Shown here: piece by piece, positions 41,162-47,625 of the stretch
How positions within the stretch are numbered: the first letter of the stretch is position 1
How the letters are laid out: each line of letters begins with the position of its first letter
Origin: Steroidobacter sp.
GTDB taxonomy: Bacteria > Pseudomonadota > Gammaproteobacteria > Steroidobacterales > Steroidobacteraceae
Assembly: GCA_025929585.1 (NCBI GenBank)
Contig: JAICPY010000025.1
Coordinates: 1 to 47,625, forward strand
Length of the DNA stretch: 47,625 nucleotides
Reading direction: 5' to 3'
Position numbers and translations under genes: made by a program
The notes under the pieces: model-generated
The model's database searches: none
What the model was told of the DNA's origin: nothing
The model's input: only the letters and a program-made list of their open reading frames with translations

Positions 41162-42577
41162 ATGCTCGACGATGAAACAAGCCTACCGACTCCGATCCCG
41201 AACAGTTACTGGGTCGTGCCCGGCCGCCTGCTCGCGGGCGAGTACCCCGGCTCAACCTCGCGCGCCGACGCCATGCAGCGGCTCGAGCGTCTCCTCGCCG
41301 CCGGAGTCACCAGCTTTCTGGATCTCACCGAAGAGGAGGAGCTCCCGGCTTATCAAGGCCTGCTCGGTAAGCTCACCGAGCAGCCGATACGGCATCGGCG
41401 ATGGTCGATCAGTGATCACAGCATCCCTGAGTCCGACAAGCGCATGGCCGATATTCTCGATTATTTGGACTCGGAGCTGCGTGCCGGACGCTGCGTTTAC
41501 GTGCACTGTCGCGCCGGCATCGGGCGAACCGGCACCACGATCGCATGTCATCTCGTGCGCACCGGCCTTACCAATGAAGCGGCACTCGAGCGTCTGCAGG
41601 ATCTATGGCGCTTGTGTGCGCGATCAAAGAACTGGCCGCGTGTGCCTGAAACCGAGGACCAAATCCAGTTCGTGCGCACGTGGCGTGATCGTGCGAACCC
41701 CCCTGGCGCTGATGTCGACTTGCGAGCGCGTTACGAAGGCGCTCTCGTCGGACTTGCGATCGCAGATGCCTTAGCGACGGCTGTTGCCACCAGTGGGTTC
41801 GATCCGGCGACGTTGACGGCACGAGCACGAGAAACAAGCGCGTGGACGAGTGGCGCGGATACGGCCATGACTCGTTGCGTCGTCGAAAGTTTGATCGCAC
41901 GCGGCGCACACGACCCCGCCGATCAATTACAGCGCTATCTCGATTGGACGCGCAGCACGGTGATTGCGATTCCGCCGGAATTGAAACGGGCATTGGCGGT
42001 ATGGCAATGGTCGAAGAAAGTCCAAGCTGGTTCGCACGATCCGAAAAATCTCGATCCTCATTCACTGGCGCGCACCTTGGGGCCGGTTTTGCACTCGAGT
42101 ACCGATCCGGGCGCGGCGATCGAGTTGGCGCTCGAGGTCTCGCGCACGACTCAACAATCACCCGTCGTTTTGGATCTATGCCGTGTCTGGGCAGCCATGT
42201 TCATCGACGCCTTGCACGGTACGCCGAAGACGCAACTCGATACGCGCTCCGGCGCAACGATGCGCCTGGTTAGCAGGCGAGTGTTGAAGCCTCCGGTGCG
42301 TGCGTTGCTTGCAGGCAAGTCGAGATCGGAAGGTGAAATGGCCGACGATGCAATATCCGTGACCGAGCATGCACATGCACAATTCGCCGCGGCCGACAAT
42401 TTCAAAGACGCGGTTCTGCGCTGCCTCACACAGCGCAAGGCGCTCGCGAGTGCCGCTGCGCTCTGCGGCGCATTGGCCGGTGCTCACTACGGCATCGATG
42501 CGATTCCGGCCGAGTGGCGTTCCAGATTGCCGGACGAACCCGCGCTGCGATCGCTCGCGCGCCATTGCTTGCACTAA
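41162..42577 (+). CDS. Fusion of tyrosine/dual-specificity phosphatase with a degenerate ADP-ribosylglycohydrolase domain
   Basis: 471 residues. Residues 1-175 form a cysteine-phosphatase domain with N-terminal NSYWVVPGRLLAGEYPG, general acid candidate D85 (SISDHSIPE) and P-loop HCRAGIGRTG (C116, R122). Residues about 188-465 follow the ARH/DraG plan (YEGALVGLAIADALA ... CGALAGAHYGIDAIPAEW). The metal-binding T-D-D-T is GADT (231-234), and the second D-x-D-T before GALAGA is replaced by ALASAA. Phosphatase activity is therefore likely, while classical ADP-ribose hydrolysis is doubtful. It heads a tight operon, 6 nt before the metallopeptidase gene. Confidence 0.82.
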   Translation: MLDDETSLPTPIPNSYWVVPGRLLAGEYPGSTSRADAMQRLERLLAAGVTSFLDLTEEEELPAYQGLLGKLTEQPIRHRRWSISDHSIPESDKRMADILDYLDSELRAGRCVYVHCRAGIGRTGTTIACHLVRTGLTNEAALERLQDLWRLCARSKNWPRVPETEDQIQFVRTWRDRANPPGADVDLRARYEGALVGLAIADALATAVATSGFDPATLTARARETSAWTSGADTAMTRCVVESLIARGAHDPADQLQRYLDWTRSTVIAIPPELKRALAVWQWSKKVQAGSHDPKNLDPHSLARTLGPVLHSSTDPGAAIELALEVSRTTQQSPVVLDLCRVWAAMFIDALHGTPKTQLDTRSGATMRLVSRRVLKPPVRALLAGKSRSEGEMADDAISVTEHAHAQFAAADNFKDAVLRCLTQRKALASAAALCGALAGAHYGIDAIPAEWRSRLPDEPALRSLARHCLH

Positions 42578-42583
42578 CCACTC

Positions 42584-43651
42584 ATGGCTGCGCGCAAACG
42601 ACGAAGACCTTCTACGAAGAGCCATCGTAAGACGCGACGCGAACCAGCATGGACTCGACTGAGTGACGAGGATTTGCTGAACGTGCGCTTCTGCGACTTG
42701 AAGGTGTCACTGCGCAGTCCGCCGATTCAGCGCGCGATGCGCAACATCTATAGCGAGCTCAAGCGGCGTGGCATTCGACTTCGCCCGCATGTATGGCTGT
42801 CGGTGGAATGGTTTTCGCCCGATGGGATTCCGGGCATCGCGATTCCCTTCTACATGGCTCATCCGAGGCTGATGCGGCTCGAGCGCCAGATCATGGGCGA
42901 AGTCGAAGGCGGAAATGCGAATTGGCTGATGCGCATCCTGCGACATGAAGTCGGTCATGCCATCGACAATGCGTTTCGCTTGCGGCGTCGTAAAGGATGG
43001 CGAAAGACTTTCGGCAAGGCTTCGGCGCCCTACCCAGATATGTATCGGGTGCGCCCCGCAAGCCGTAGCTACGTACTACACCTCGGTCATTGGTACGCTC
43101 AGAGCCATCCGACCGAAGACTTCGCCGAAACGTTCGCTGTTTGGATGCAGCCGAAGTCGCGCTGGCGACGGGAGTATCAAGGCTGGCCGGCGCTCGCGAA
43201 GCTCGAGTACGTGGATTGGCTGATGAATGAGATTCGCGGCGAAAAGCCGCGCGTCGATAATCGCGACTTCGTCGAGCCGCTGAGCGACAACACCCGCACC
43301 CTCGGGGAGCACTACCGCAATAAGCAAGCGCGATACGAGATCGATGTGCCGGATGCCTATGACTTGCGATTGAAGCGTGTATTCGGCAAACGCACCCCAG
43401 GCAAACGCAACTTGCGAGCCAGTACCTTCGTTCGCGAATCTCGCCCGCAGCTCGAGCGTTTGTTGATGCGGCGCTCGCGTTTGTATCCTTATCTAGTGCA
43501 CCATGTGCTCAGAGCCGTGATACAACGGTGCCGCGAGTTGGATTTGGTAGTCGATACATCCAAGCGGGAGGCGAAGCGCGCAGTGCTCGGCCTGCTGGAG
43601 CGGATCATGCTCGACATCCTGCGACGCGATCAGGAGCGATACACGCTATGA
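42584..43651 (+). CDS. Putative zinc-binding metallopeptidase
   Basis: 355 residues, very basic. HEVGH at 121-125 is a gluzincin-type zinc motif, and EDFAE at 178-182 (HPTEDFAETFAVWMQP) could give the third ligand and is characteristic of the putative zinc-binding metallopeptidase family. The N-terminus is Arg/Lys-rich (MAARKRRRPSTKSHRKTRRE) and lacks a signal peptide. The C-terminal half (RPQLERLLMRRSRLYPYLVH ... ERIMLDILRRDQERYTL) is helical and unassigned. Its substrate is unknown. It lies between the phosphatase fusion (6 nt upstream) and an ATP-grasp gene (13 nt downstream), suggesting it trims or removes what the ligase adds. Confidence 0.8.
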   Translation: MAARKRRRPSTKSHRKTRREPAWTRLSDEDLLNVRFCDLKVSLRSPPIQRAMRNIYSELKRRGIRLRPHVWLSVEWFSPDGIPGIAIPFYMAHPRLMRLERQIMGEVEGGNANWLMRILRHEVGHAIDNAFRLRRRKGWRKTFGKASAPYPDMYRVRPASRSYVLHLGHWYAQSHPTEDFAETFAVWMQPKSRWRREYQGWPALAKLEYVDWLMNEIRGEKPRVDNRDFVEPLSDNTRTLGEHYRNKQARYEIDVPDAYDLRLKRVFGKRTPGKRNLRASTFVRESRPQLERLLMRRSRLYPYLVHHVLRAVIQRCRELDLVVDTSKREAKRAVLGLLERIMLDILRRDQERYTL

Positions 43652-43664
43652 AGAACTTCAACGT

Positions 43665-44696
43665 ATGAAGCCGCTGCGTGTGCTGGTGTTGATGCACGAA
43701 AGCCTCGTGCCGCCGCCAAGCCTCAAGGGCTATTCGGACAAGGAAATAGACGAGTTCAGGACCGAATATGACGTGATGGCCGCGCTGGAAAAGGCAGGCC
43801 ACACGGTGCAAGCGCTGGGACTGCAAGACAACCTTGCCGATCTACGAACCGCCATTTCGGATTGGAAGCCGGATATCGCGTTCAATTTGCTCGAAGAATT
43901 TCAAAGCATCGTCACCTACGATCAATACGTCGTGGCGTTCCTGGAGTTGATGAAGCAGCCTTACACCGGCTGCAATCCGCGCGGCATGATGATCTCGCGC
44001 GACAAAGCGCTCTCCAAGCAGATCCTTTCCTACCATCGCATCCCCACACCGGGCTTTGCCGTGTTTCGCAAGGGCAGGCGCTATCGCTTGCCGCGTCGGC
44101 TCAAGTTTCCGTTGTTCGTCAAATCGGTGACCGAAGATGCCTCGGTAGGCATTTCTCAAGCTTCGGTCGTCTCGGATGCCGAACGATTGAAGGAGCGCAT
44201 CGACTTTATTCACGAACAGACGAATTCCGATGCGCTCGTGGAGGAATACATCGAGGGGCGCGAGCTATACGTCGGTGTTCTCGGCAACGAGCGCTTGCGA
44301 ACGTTTCCGGTGTGGGAAATGGATTTCGGCACGTTACCCGAAGTCATGGCCGGCATTGCGACTCGAAAAGTAAAATGGGACCGCCGCTACCAGAAGAAAC
44401 ACGGCATCAGCACAGGCGCGGCGCAGAACCTGCCCGAGGGCTGCGCTGCCTATCTAGACAAACTGTCTAAGCGTATCTATCGAGCGTTATCCTTGAGCGG
44501 CTATGCGCGCATGGATTTTCGAATGCGTCCTGATGGCAGCGTTTACGTGCTCGAAGCCAATGCGAATCCGAATATCAGCCACAAAGAAGACTTCGCAGAC
44601 TCCGCCCAAGCCGCCGGCGTGACTTACGAGGCACTGCTAGAGCAAATCATTCGCCTGGGATGTAACTACCAGGCGGCATGGAGGCATGAGGAGTAG
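43665..44696 (+). CDS. ATP-grasp ligase, D-alanine--D-alanine ligase-like
   Basis: 343 residues. The N-terminal domain is LRVLVLMHESLVPPPSLKGY, DIAFNLLEEFQS and MKQPYTGCNPRGMMISRDK. The ATP-grasp core is FPLFVKSVTEDASVGISQ (nucleotide Lys and Ser/Gly loop), VEEYIEGRELYVGVLG, and metal ligands in YARMDFRMRPDGSVYVLEANANPN. It differs from Ddl by DASVGI in place of the usual Ddl loop and by the context, with no peptidoglycan genes nearby. It probably forms an amide bond between a carboxylate and an amine, such as an amino acid added to a peptide or protein. Third gene of the operon. Confidence 0.85.
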   Translation: MKPLRVLVLMHESLVPPPSLKGYSDKEIDEFRTEYDVMAALEKAGHTVQALGLQDNLADLRTAISDWKPDIAFNLLEEFQSIVTYDQYVVAFLELMKQPYTGCNPRGMMISRDKALSKQILSYHRIPTPGFAVFRKGRRYRLPRRLKFPLFVKSVTEDASVGISQASVVSDAERLKERIDFIHEQTNSDALVEEYIEGRELYVGVLGNERLRTFPVWEMDFGTLPEVMAGIATRKVKWDRRYQKKHGISTGAAQNLPEGCAAYLDKLSKRIYRALSLSGYARMDFRMRPDGSVYVLEANANPNISHKEDFADSAQAAGVTYEALLEQIIRLGCNYQAAWRHEE

Positions 44697-44749
44697 TGAC
44701 AAAGTGACGAAGTCAGAGCATGAGGCGTGTGGCCTGCGGCAAAGAGGCC

Positions 44750-44839
44750 CCCACCCTAACCCTCCCCCGCAAGCAGGGGAGGGAATCGAAAGGACCCACC
44801 TTAACCTGCTCCTGCAAGCAGGGGAGGGAATCAAAAGAA
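44750..44839. repeat. Tandem 45-bp direct repeat
   Basis: Two adjacent 45-nt copies (44750-44794 and 44795-44839) share CCCACCYTAACC, then GCAAGCAGGGGAGGGAATC and AAAGRA. Each holds an imperfect CTCCY...AGGGGAGGG hairpin. This resembles intergenic palindromic sequences common in proteobacterial genomes. Confidence 0.85.
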
Positions 44840-44852
44840 CTCAGAAGGATTC

Positions 44853-44874
44853 GCCTCTCCCTCTAGGGAGAGGC
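44853..44874. terminator. Perfect 10-bp hairpin
   Basis: GCCTCTCCCT (44853-44862) pairs with AGGGAGAGGC (44865-44874) around CT. It is followed by CGCGAGCGTAGCGGCGGGTG, a phrase typical of dispersed intergenic palindromes. No T-run. Confidence 0.5.
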
Positions 44875-44968
44875 CGCGAGCGTAGCGGCGGGTGAGGGTC
44901 TGCTTGCGCAACTCACCTCAGAAAGGCCGACGAACACACTTGACGTGAAACATCGCGCTCGATCCTCT

Positions 44969-44997
44969 TGCACGCTGCACGCTGCACGCTGCACGCG
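44969..44997. repeat. Four-copy heptad array (TGCACGC)
   Basis: TGCACGC is repeated four times (first copy at 44969), running into GTCTGAC, the inner block of the outer right arm. It is a further unit type within the nest and has no complementary partner array. Confidence 0.7.
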
Positions 44998-45038
44998 TCT
45001 GACGTCGTCACCTCGTCACCATATCAACCGCCACGCTG

Positions 45039-47132
45039 TCACCTCGTCACTCCTTCGCTCCCACCGGTCTCGCTGGTTCGCCTCGACGTCCACTTCTTCA
45101 TCCATGCCTCCACCTCCTTGTGCCACTGGATGCTGTTCGCGGGTCTCAAGATCCAATGGTTCTCGTCGGGATAGATCAATAGGCGGCTTGGAATGCCGCG
45201 CCGCTGTAATGCGGTGAACGTGGAAATGCCTTGGGAGTAGGGCACGCGGTAATCGCGTTGGCCGTGAATCACGAGCATGGGAGTGCGCCACTGGATGACC
45301 TGATTCACAGGATTGTGTTTCTCGAAATTCTCGGGCACCTCGAAAGGAGGGCCGCCATGCTCCCATTCGTCGAACCATAGTTCTTCGGTCGTATACGCCA
45401 TCGACCGGCTGTCGAATATGCCCGCATGATTGATTAGGCACTTGAATGGTTCCGACCAGTTGCCTGCGATCCAATTGATCATGTAGCCGCCATAGGATGC
45501 GCCGAGCGCGCATGCACGACCCGCATCGAGCCACGGGAATTTTTCTACTGCGGCTTCGAAACCCTTCTGGAGATCTTCCAAAGGTTTGCCGCCCCAGTCG
45601 CCGCTGATCGAATCAGTGAATGCTTGGCCGTACCCAGGCGAGCCGTGAAAGTCGATGAAGACCGGTGCGAAGCCCGCTCCTGCGTAGGTTTGCGGATTCC
45701 ATCGATAGCTCCACGCGTTCCCGAAAGAAACTTGCGGTCCTCCATGCACGATGAAAGCGATCGGATAACGGCGTTTCGCGTCGAAGTTCGCCGGGCGCAT
45801 CACGTAACCGTAAACGGTCTCGCCGTTCGCGCCTGCAAACGTAAATTGCTCCGGGTCTCCCATCGCCACAGCAGACAATGCGCTGGCGTTCAACTTGGGC
45901 AGCTCACGCACATCGCCGTTGCGGGGATTGAGCACTTGAAGTTCGGCAGGGGATTTCAGCGAGGCGAGCGAATACAGAATCTCCTTGTCACCGACACTGA
46001 ACGATTCCACGCGCCCCGGTCCGGTCAACATCGTCGGCTTGCCGGCCTTCACATCGATCGACCACAGCGGATGCTGGCCGAAATGATCGGCGGTCGCATA
46101 AAGGGTGCGGCTGTCCTTCGCGAACGACATGCTGGCGACTGAACGATCCCACGCATCGGTCAGGGCGCGACGTTGCCCGCTCTTACGGTCCATCACGACA
46201 ATGTGGAAACGATCGGCTTCGAAACCGGGACGCTTCATCGAGCGCCACGCGAGCAAGTTGTTATCTGGCGAGTACACGGGTTGCGCGTCCCAGGCGAGGT
46301 TCTCCTCCGTGAGATTCCGCAAGCCACCCCCATCCACCGCGACCTCATAGATATCGAAGTTTGTCGACCACGGTTCGGACTTACCTTTGATCCTGGCGTT
46401 GAAGGCAATCATCGAGCTGTCAGGCGAGAAGGCATACTCGCTTGCATCCCCGAACGGCTTGGAGGGAATGTCGGCATCGAGCGCATGGCTGACGGAGCGT
46501 GGTTCGCCCAGACGATTGCCCTCGATCTGCGCCACGAAGAGCTCGGAGTTGCGATGATCGCTCCAGGTATCCCAATGACGGATGAACACCCGGTCGAATG
46601 TCATGCCGCTTTCGGGTGAAGCCGCGCTCTTCTTCAGACGCTCACTGGTGCACGCGAGCGTCTCGCAGTCGCGAAAGACCTCCAGCGTAAATGCAATGCG
46701 GTTACCGTTCGGTGCAATCTGAAACGATCCAACGTCCAGTGGCAGGTCCGTGATTTGTTCCGCCTCGCCTCGCTGGCCCGTCAGGCGCCAGATTTGCGAG
46801 GAGCCGCTGCGCGTCGACAGAAAGTACACGTAAGCACCGTCCATCGACCATTGCGCCGAATGATCGTTTTCAGGATGAGTCGTCAGTCGACGAGGCTGTG
46901 CGCCTTTCGTGATCGCATCCACTATCCACAGATCGGTGCGCCCACGATTCGCGGCAACGTCTGTTTCCCGTAACGTGAACACCGCCCACTGCCCATCCGG
47001 AGATAGAGCAGGCTCGGAGACACGCTGAAGTCTGACGAGATGCTCGACTGAGAATGGCTCGTTATCTCGAGCGGTGGCGTAAGCACAGAAGAGCGCAGCG
47101 CACGCAAGTGCGAAGAGGCGAGACACGAGCAT
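45039..47132 (-). CDS. S9-family (prolyl oligopeptidase/acylaminoacyl peptidase-like) serine peptidase, exported
   Basis: 697 residues from the ATG at 47132 (GGAG 6 nt upstream). A signal peptide (MLVSRLFALACAALFCAYATA) directs export. A seven-bladed-propeller region (about 30-410, with repeated SPDG/WSMDG and TDLWIVD motifs) precedes the alpha/beta-hydrolase domain. The nucleophile is S546 in GASYGGYMINW, the acid is in VIHGQRDYRVP and the His in YPDENHWIL. FIVHGGPQVSFGNAWSYRWN is typical of S9C/DPP-type enzymes. It probably degrades peptides in the periplasm. Its stop is the second, in-frame TGA of a repeat arm. Confidence 0.93.
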   Translation of the reverse strand: MLVSRLFALACAALFCAYATARDNEPFSVEHLVRLQRVSEPALSPDGQWAVFTLRETDVAANRGRTDLWIVDAITKGAQPRRLTTHPENDHSAQWSMDGAYVYFLSTRSGSSQIWRLTGQRGEAEQITDLPLDVGSFQIAPNGNRIAFTLEVFRDCETLACTSERLKKSAASPESGMTFDRVFIRHWDTWSDHRNSELFVAQIEGNRLGEPRSVSHALDADIPSKPFGDASEYAFSPDSSMIAFNARIKGKSEPWSTNFDIYEVAVDGGGLRNLTEENLAWDAQPVYSPDNNLLAWRSMKRPGFEADRFHIVVMDRKSGQRRALTDAWDRSVASMSFAKDSRTLYATADHFGQHPLWSIDVKAGKPTMLTGPGRVESFSVGDKEILYSLASLKSPAELQVLNPRNGDVRELPKLNASALSAVAMGDPEQFTFAGANGETVYGYVMRPANFDAKRRYPIAFIVHGGPQVSFGNAWSYRWNPQTYAGAGFAPVFIDFHGSPGYGQAFTDSISGDWGGKPLEDLQKGFEAAVEKFPWLDAGRACALGASYGGYMINWIAGNWSEPFKCLINHAGIFDSRSMAYTTEELWFDEWEHGGPPFEVPENFEKHNPVNQVIQWRTPMLVIHGQRDYRVPYSQGISTFTALQRRGIPSRLLIYPDENHWILRPANSIQWHKEVEAWMKKWTSRRTSETGGSEGVTR

Positions 47133-47149
47133 CGCAAACTCCAAAGAAG

Positions 47150-47244
47150 TCTTTGGTCCGCAGTCTACAGTCCACCGCCGGAACCAAGAAGGGGCGCACT
47201 CATGGGCTCTGGCTGAAGACTACGGACTGCGGACTGTGGACTTG
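47150..47244. repeat. Heptad inverted repeat, AGTCTGC family
   Basis: The left arm (47150-47174) is TTTGGTCCGCAGTCTACAGTCC. The right arm (47207-47244) begins CTCTGGCTGAAGACTACGG and ends GTGGACTTGC. The loop of about 32 nt contains CAAGAAGGGGCGCACTC. It lies between the FIST gene 3' end and the S9 peptidase 5' end; the FIST stop TAG is immediately outside the arm. Confidence 0.82.
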
Positions 47245-47625
47245 CTATTTTTTCTCTCGAAACACCGCGAACGCACTTGTATACCCATGCAGATACGTTG
47301 CGTTCTGCACGGGTCCGATTTCGCCGGCGCAGAAAAATCCGCCGATGGGGATGTCGCACACTAGGCGGCGAAAGGCATTGCTGTCGTGATCCGCTTGGCC
47401 ATACAAGCCGGCGCCGCGGCCTTCGCATGAGAACAGCAACGCTCCGCTATCGCTCGTGATCGGGCGGGAGGCGGCATAACTGGTGAGGATACGTTCGAGA
47501 TCGTGCGCCGAGGTCGCGGCGTCGCGCAGATGAAATTGCACCACGCTGTTGCTCGGCACGTGCTCATTCACCCATAACGCGCCGCTTTGCGGATCCATGC
47601 CGAGGATGTTGCGAATCAAGAAGTC
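47245..47625 (-). CDS. FIST-domain signal-transduction protein, C-terminal part only
   Basis: The frame is open from the right window edge (DFLIRNILGMDPQSGALWVN) to the stop at 47245, giving 126 residues. It matches the FIST C-terminal domain: VVQFHLRDA, LLFSCEGRGAGLYGQADHD and IPIGGFFCAGEIGPV followed by LHGYTSAFAVFRE. FIST proteins are intracellular sensory domains thought to bind small ligands such as amino acids. The N-terminal part lies beyond the window. The internal ATG at 47619 is not the real start. Confidence 0.88.
   Translation of the reverse strand, partial: DFLIRNILGMDPQSGALWVNEHVPSNSVVQFHLRDAATSAHDLERILTSYAASRPITSDSGALLFSCEGRGAGLYGQADHDSNAFRRLVCDIPIGGFFCAGEIGPVQNATYLHGYTSAFAVFREKK

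Larger units (their letters stand above)
44694..45054. repeat. Repeat nest: outer GTGAC-family arms enclosing other repeats
   Basis: The outer left arm (44694-44720, TAGTGAC-AAAGTGAC ending GTCAGAG) faces an outer right arm (44996-45054) that begins CGTCTGACG and continues as CGTCACC units into the S9 peptidase stop. Between them lie two 45-bp direct repeats, a 10-bp perfect hairpin and a TGCACGC array. This accounts for most of the 342-nt gene-free stretch 44697-45038; no gene was recognised there. Confidence 0.7.

Noticed and set aside
617-47244. CRISPR arrays as an explanation for the short repeats
   Set aside because: The units are 7 or 9 bases with no spacers, the arms are inverted, and no cas genes are present.

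Overview
The window looks like the chromosome of a gammaproteobacterium, probably from the Xanthomonadales/Nevskiales/Steroidobacter side of the class. The evidence is protein similarity and gene order: proC, yggT and yggS next to pilT/pilU, then pyrB-ruvX-yqgE-tonB-gshB-pilGHIJ-chpA-chpC-rsmE. This parallels the arrangement I know from Pseudomonas aeruginosa, but here metX/metW, pilK and chpB are missing. No rRNA, tRNA, CRISPR array, prophage or insertion sequence was recognised.

Layout. 1-3380: a partial PEBP/YbhB protein, ornithine aminotransferase, an alpha/beta hydrolase and a TerB-like protein. 3600-7060 (minus): HU, a DUF4426 lipoprotein, YggT, ProC and YggS. 7361-10905 (plus): three successive PilT/PilU-type retraction ATPases. 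11051-16348 (minus): a PyrK-like flavoprotein, PyrB, RuvX, YqgE, TonB and GshB. 16830-27899 (plus): the Pil-Chp chemosensory operon, ending in a 2225-residue ChpA kinase and ChpC. 28010-32525: RsmE, AmpD, a BtuF-like protein, a sodium:solute symporter and an alkyltransferase-like (ATL) protein. 32658-36081: a VWA lipoprotein, an ECF sigma factor and a probable anti-sigma factor. 36369-41002: a soluble histidine kinase, a UPF0114/YqhA membrane protein, MsrB, a thioredoxin and an APC permease. 41162-44696: a compact operon of a phosphatase-ADP-ribosylglycohydrolase fusion, an HExxH metallopeptidase and an ATP-grasp ligase. 45039-47625 (minus): an S9 peptidase and the C-terminal end of a FIST-domain protein.

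The most unusual feature is not a gene. About 25 gene boundaries carry imperfect inverted repeats whose arms are built from short tandem units, nearly always 7 bases and in two places 9. The unit differs between sites (GGGGATA, GTGACGG, AGTCTGC, GTTGACG, GTGTAGG, CGTGATT and others), yet the two arms of one site nearly always share the same unit. The left arm often ends in CAGA or CAAGA and the right arm often begins TTCTG or TTCTTG. In most families the unit carries TGA or TAG on the strand entering the hairpin. Because 7 is not a multiple of 3, consecutive units place stops in all three frames. Nine genes terminate at a stop codon lying inside such an arm. I propose these as a family of bidirectional gene-end elements. 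The second lead is the phosphatase/ADP-ribosylglycohydrolase-metallopeptidase-ligase operon, which resembles an uncharacterised peptide or protein modification system.
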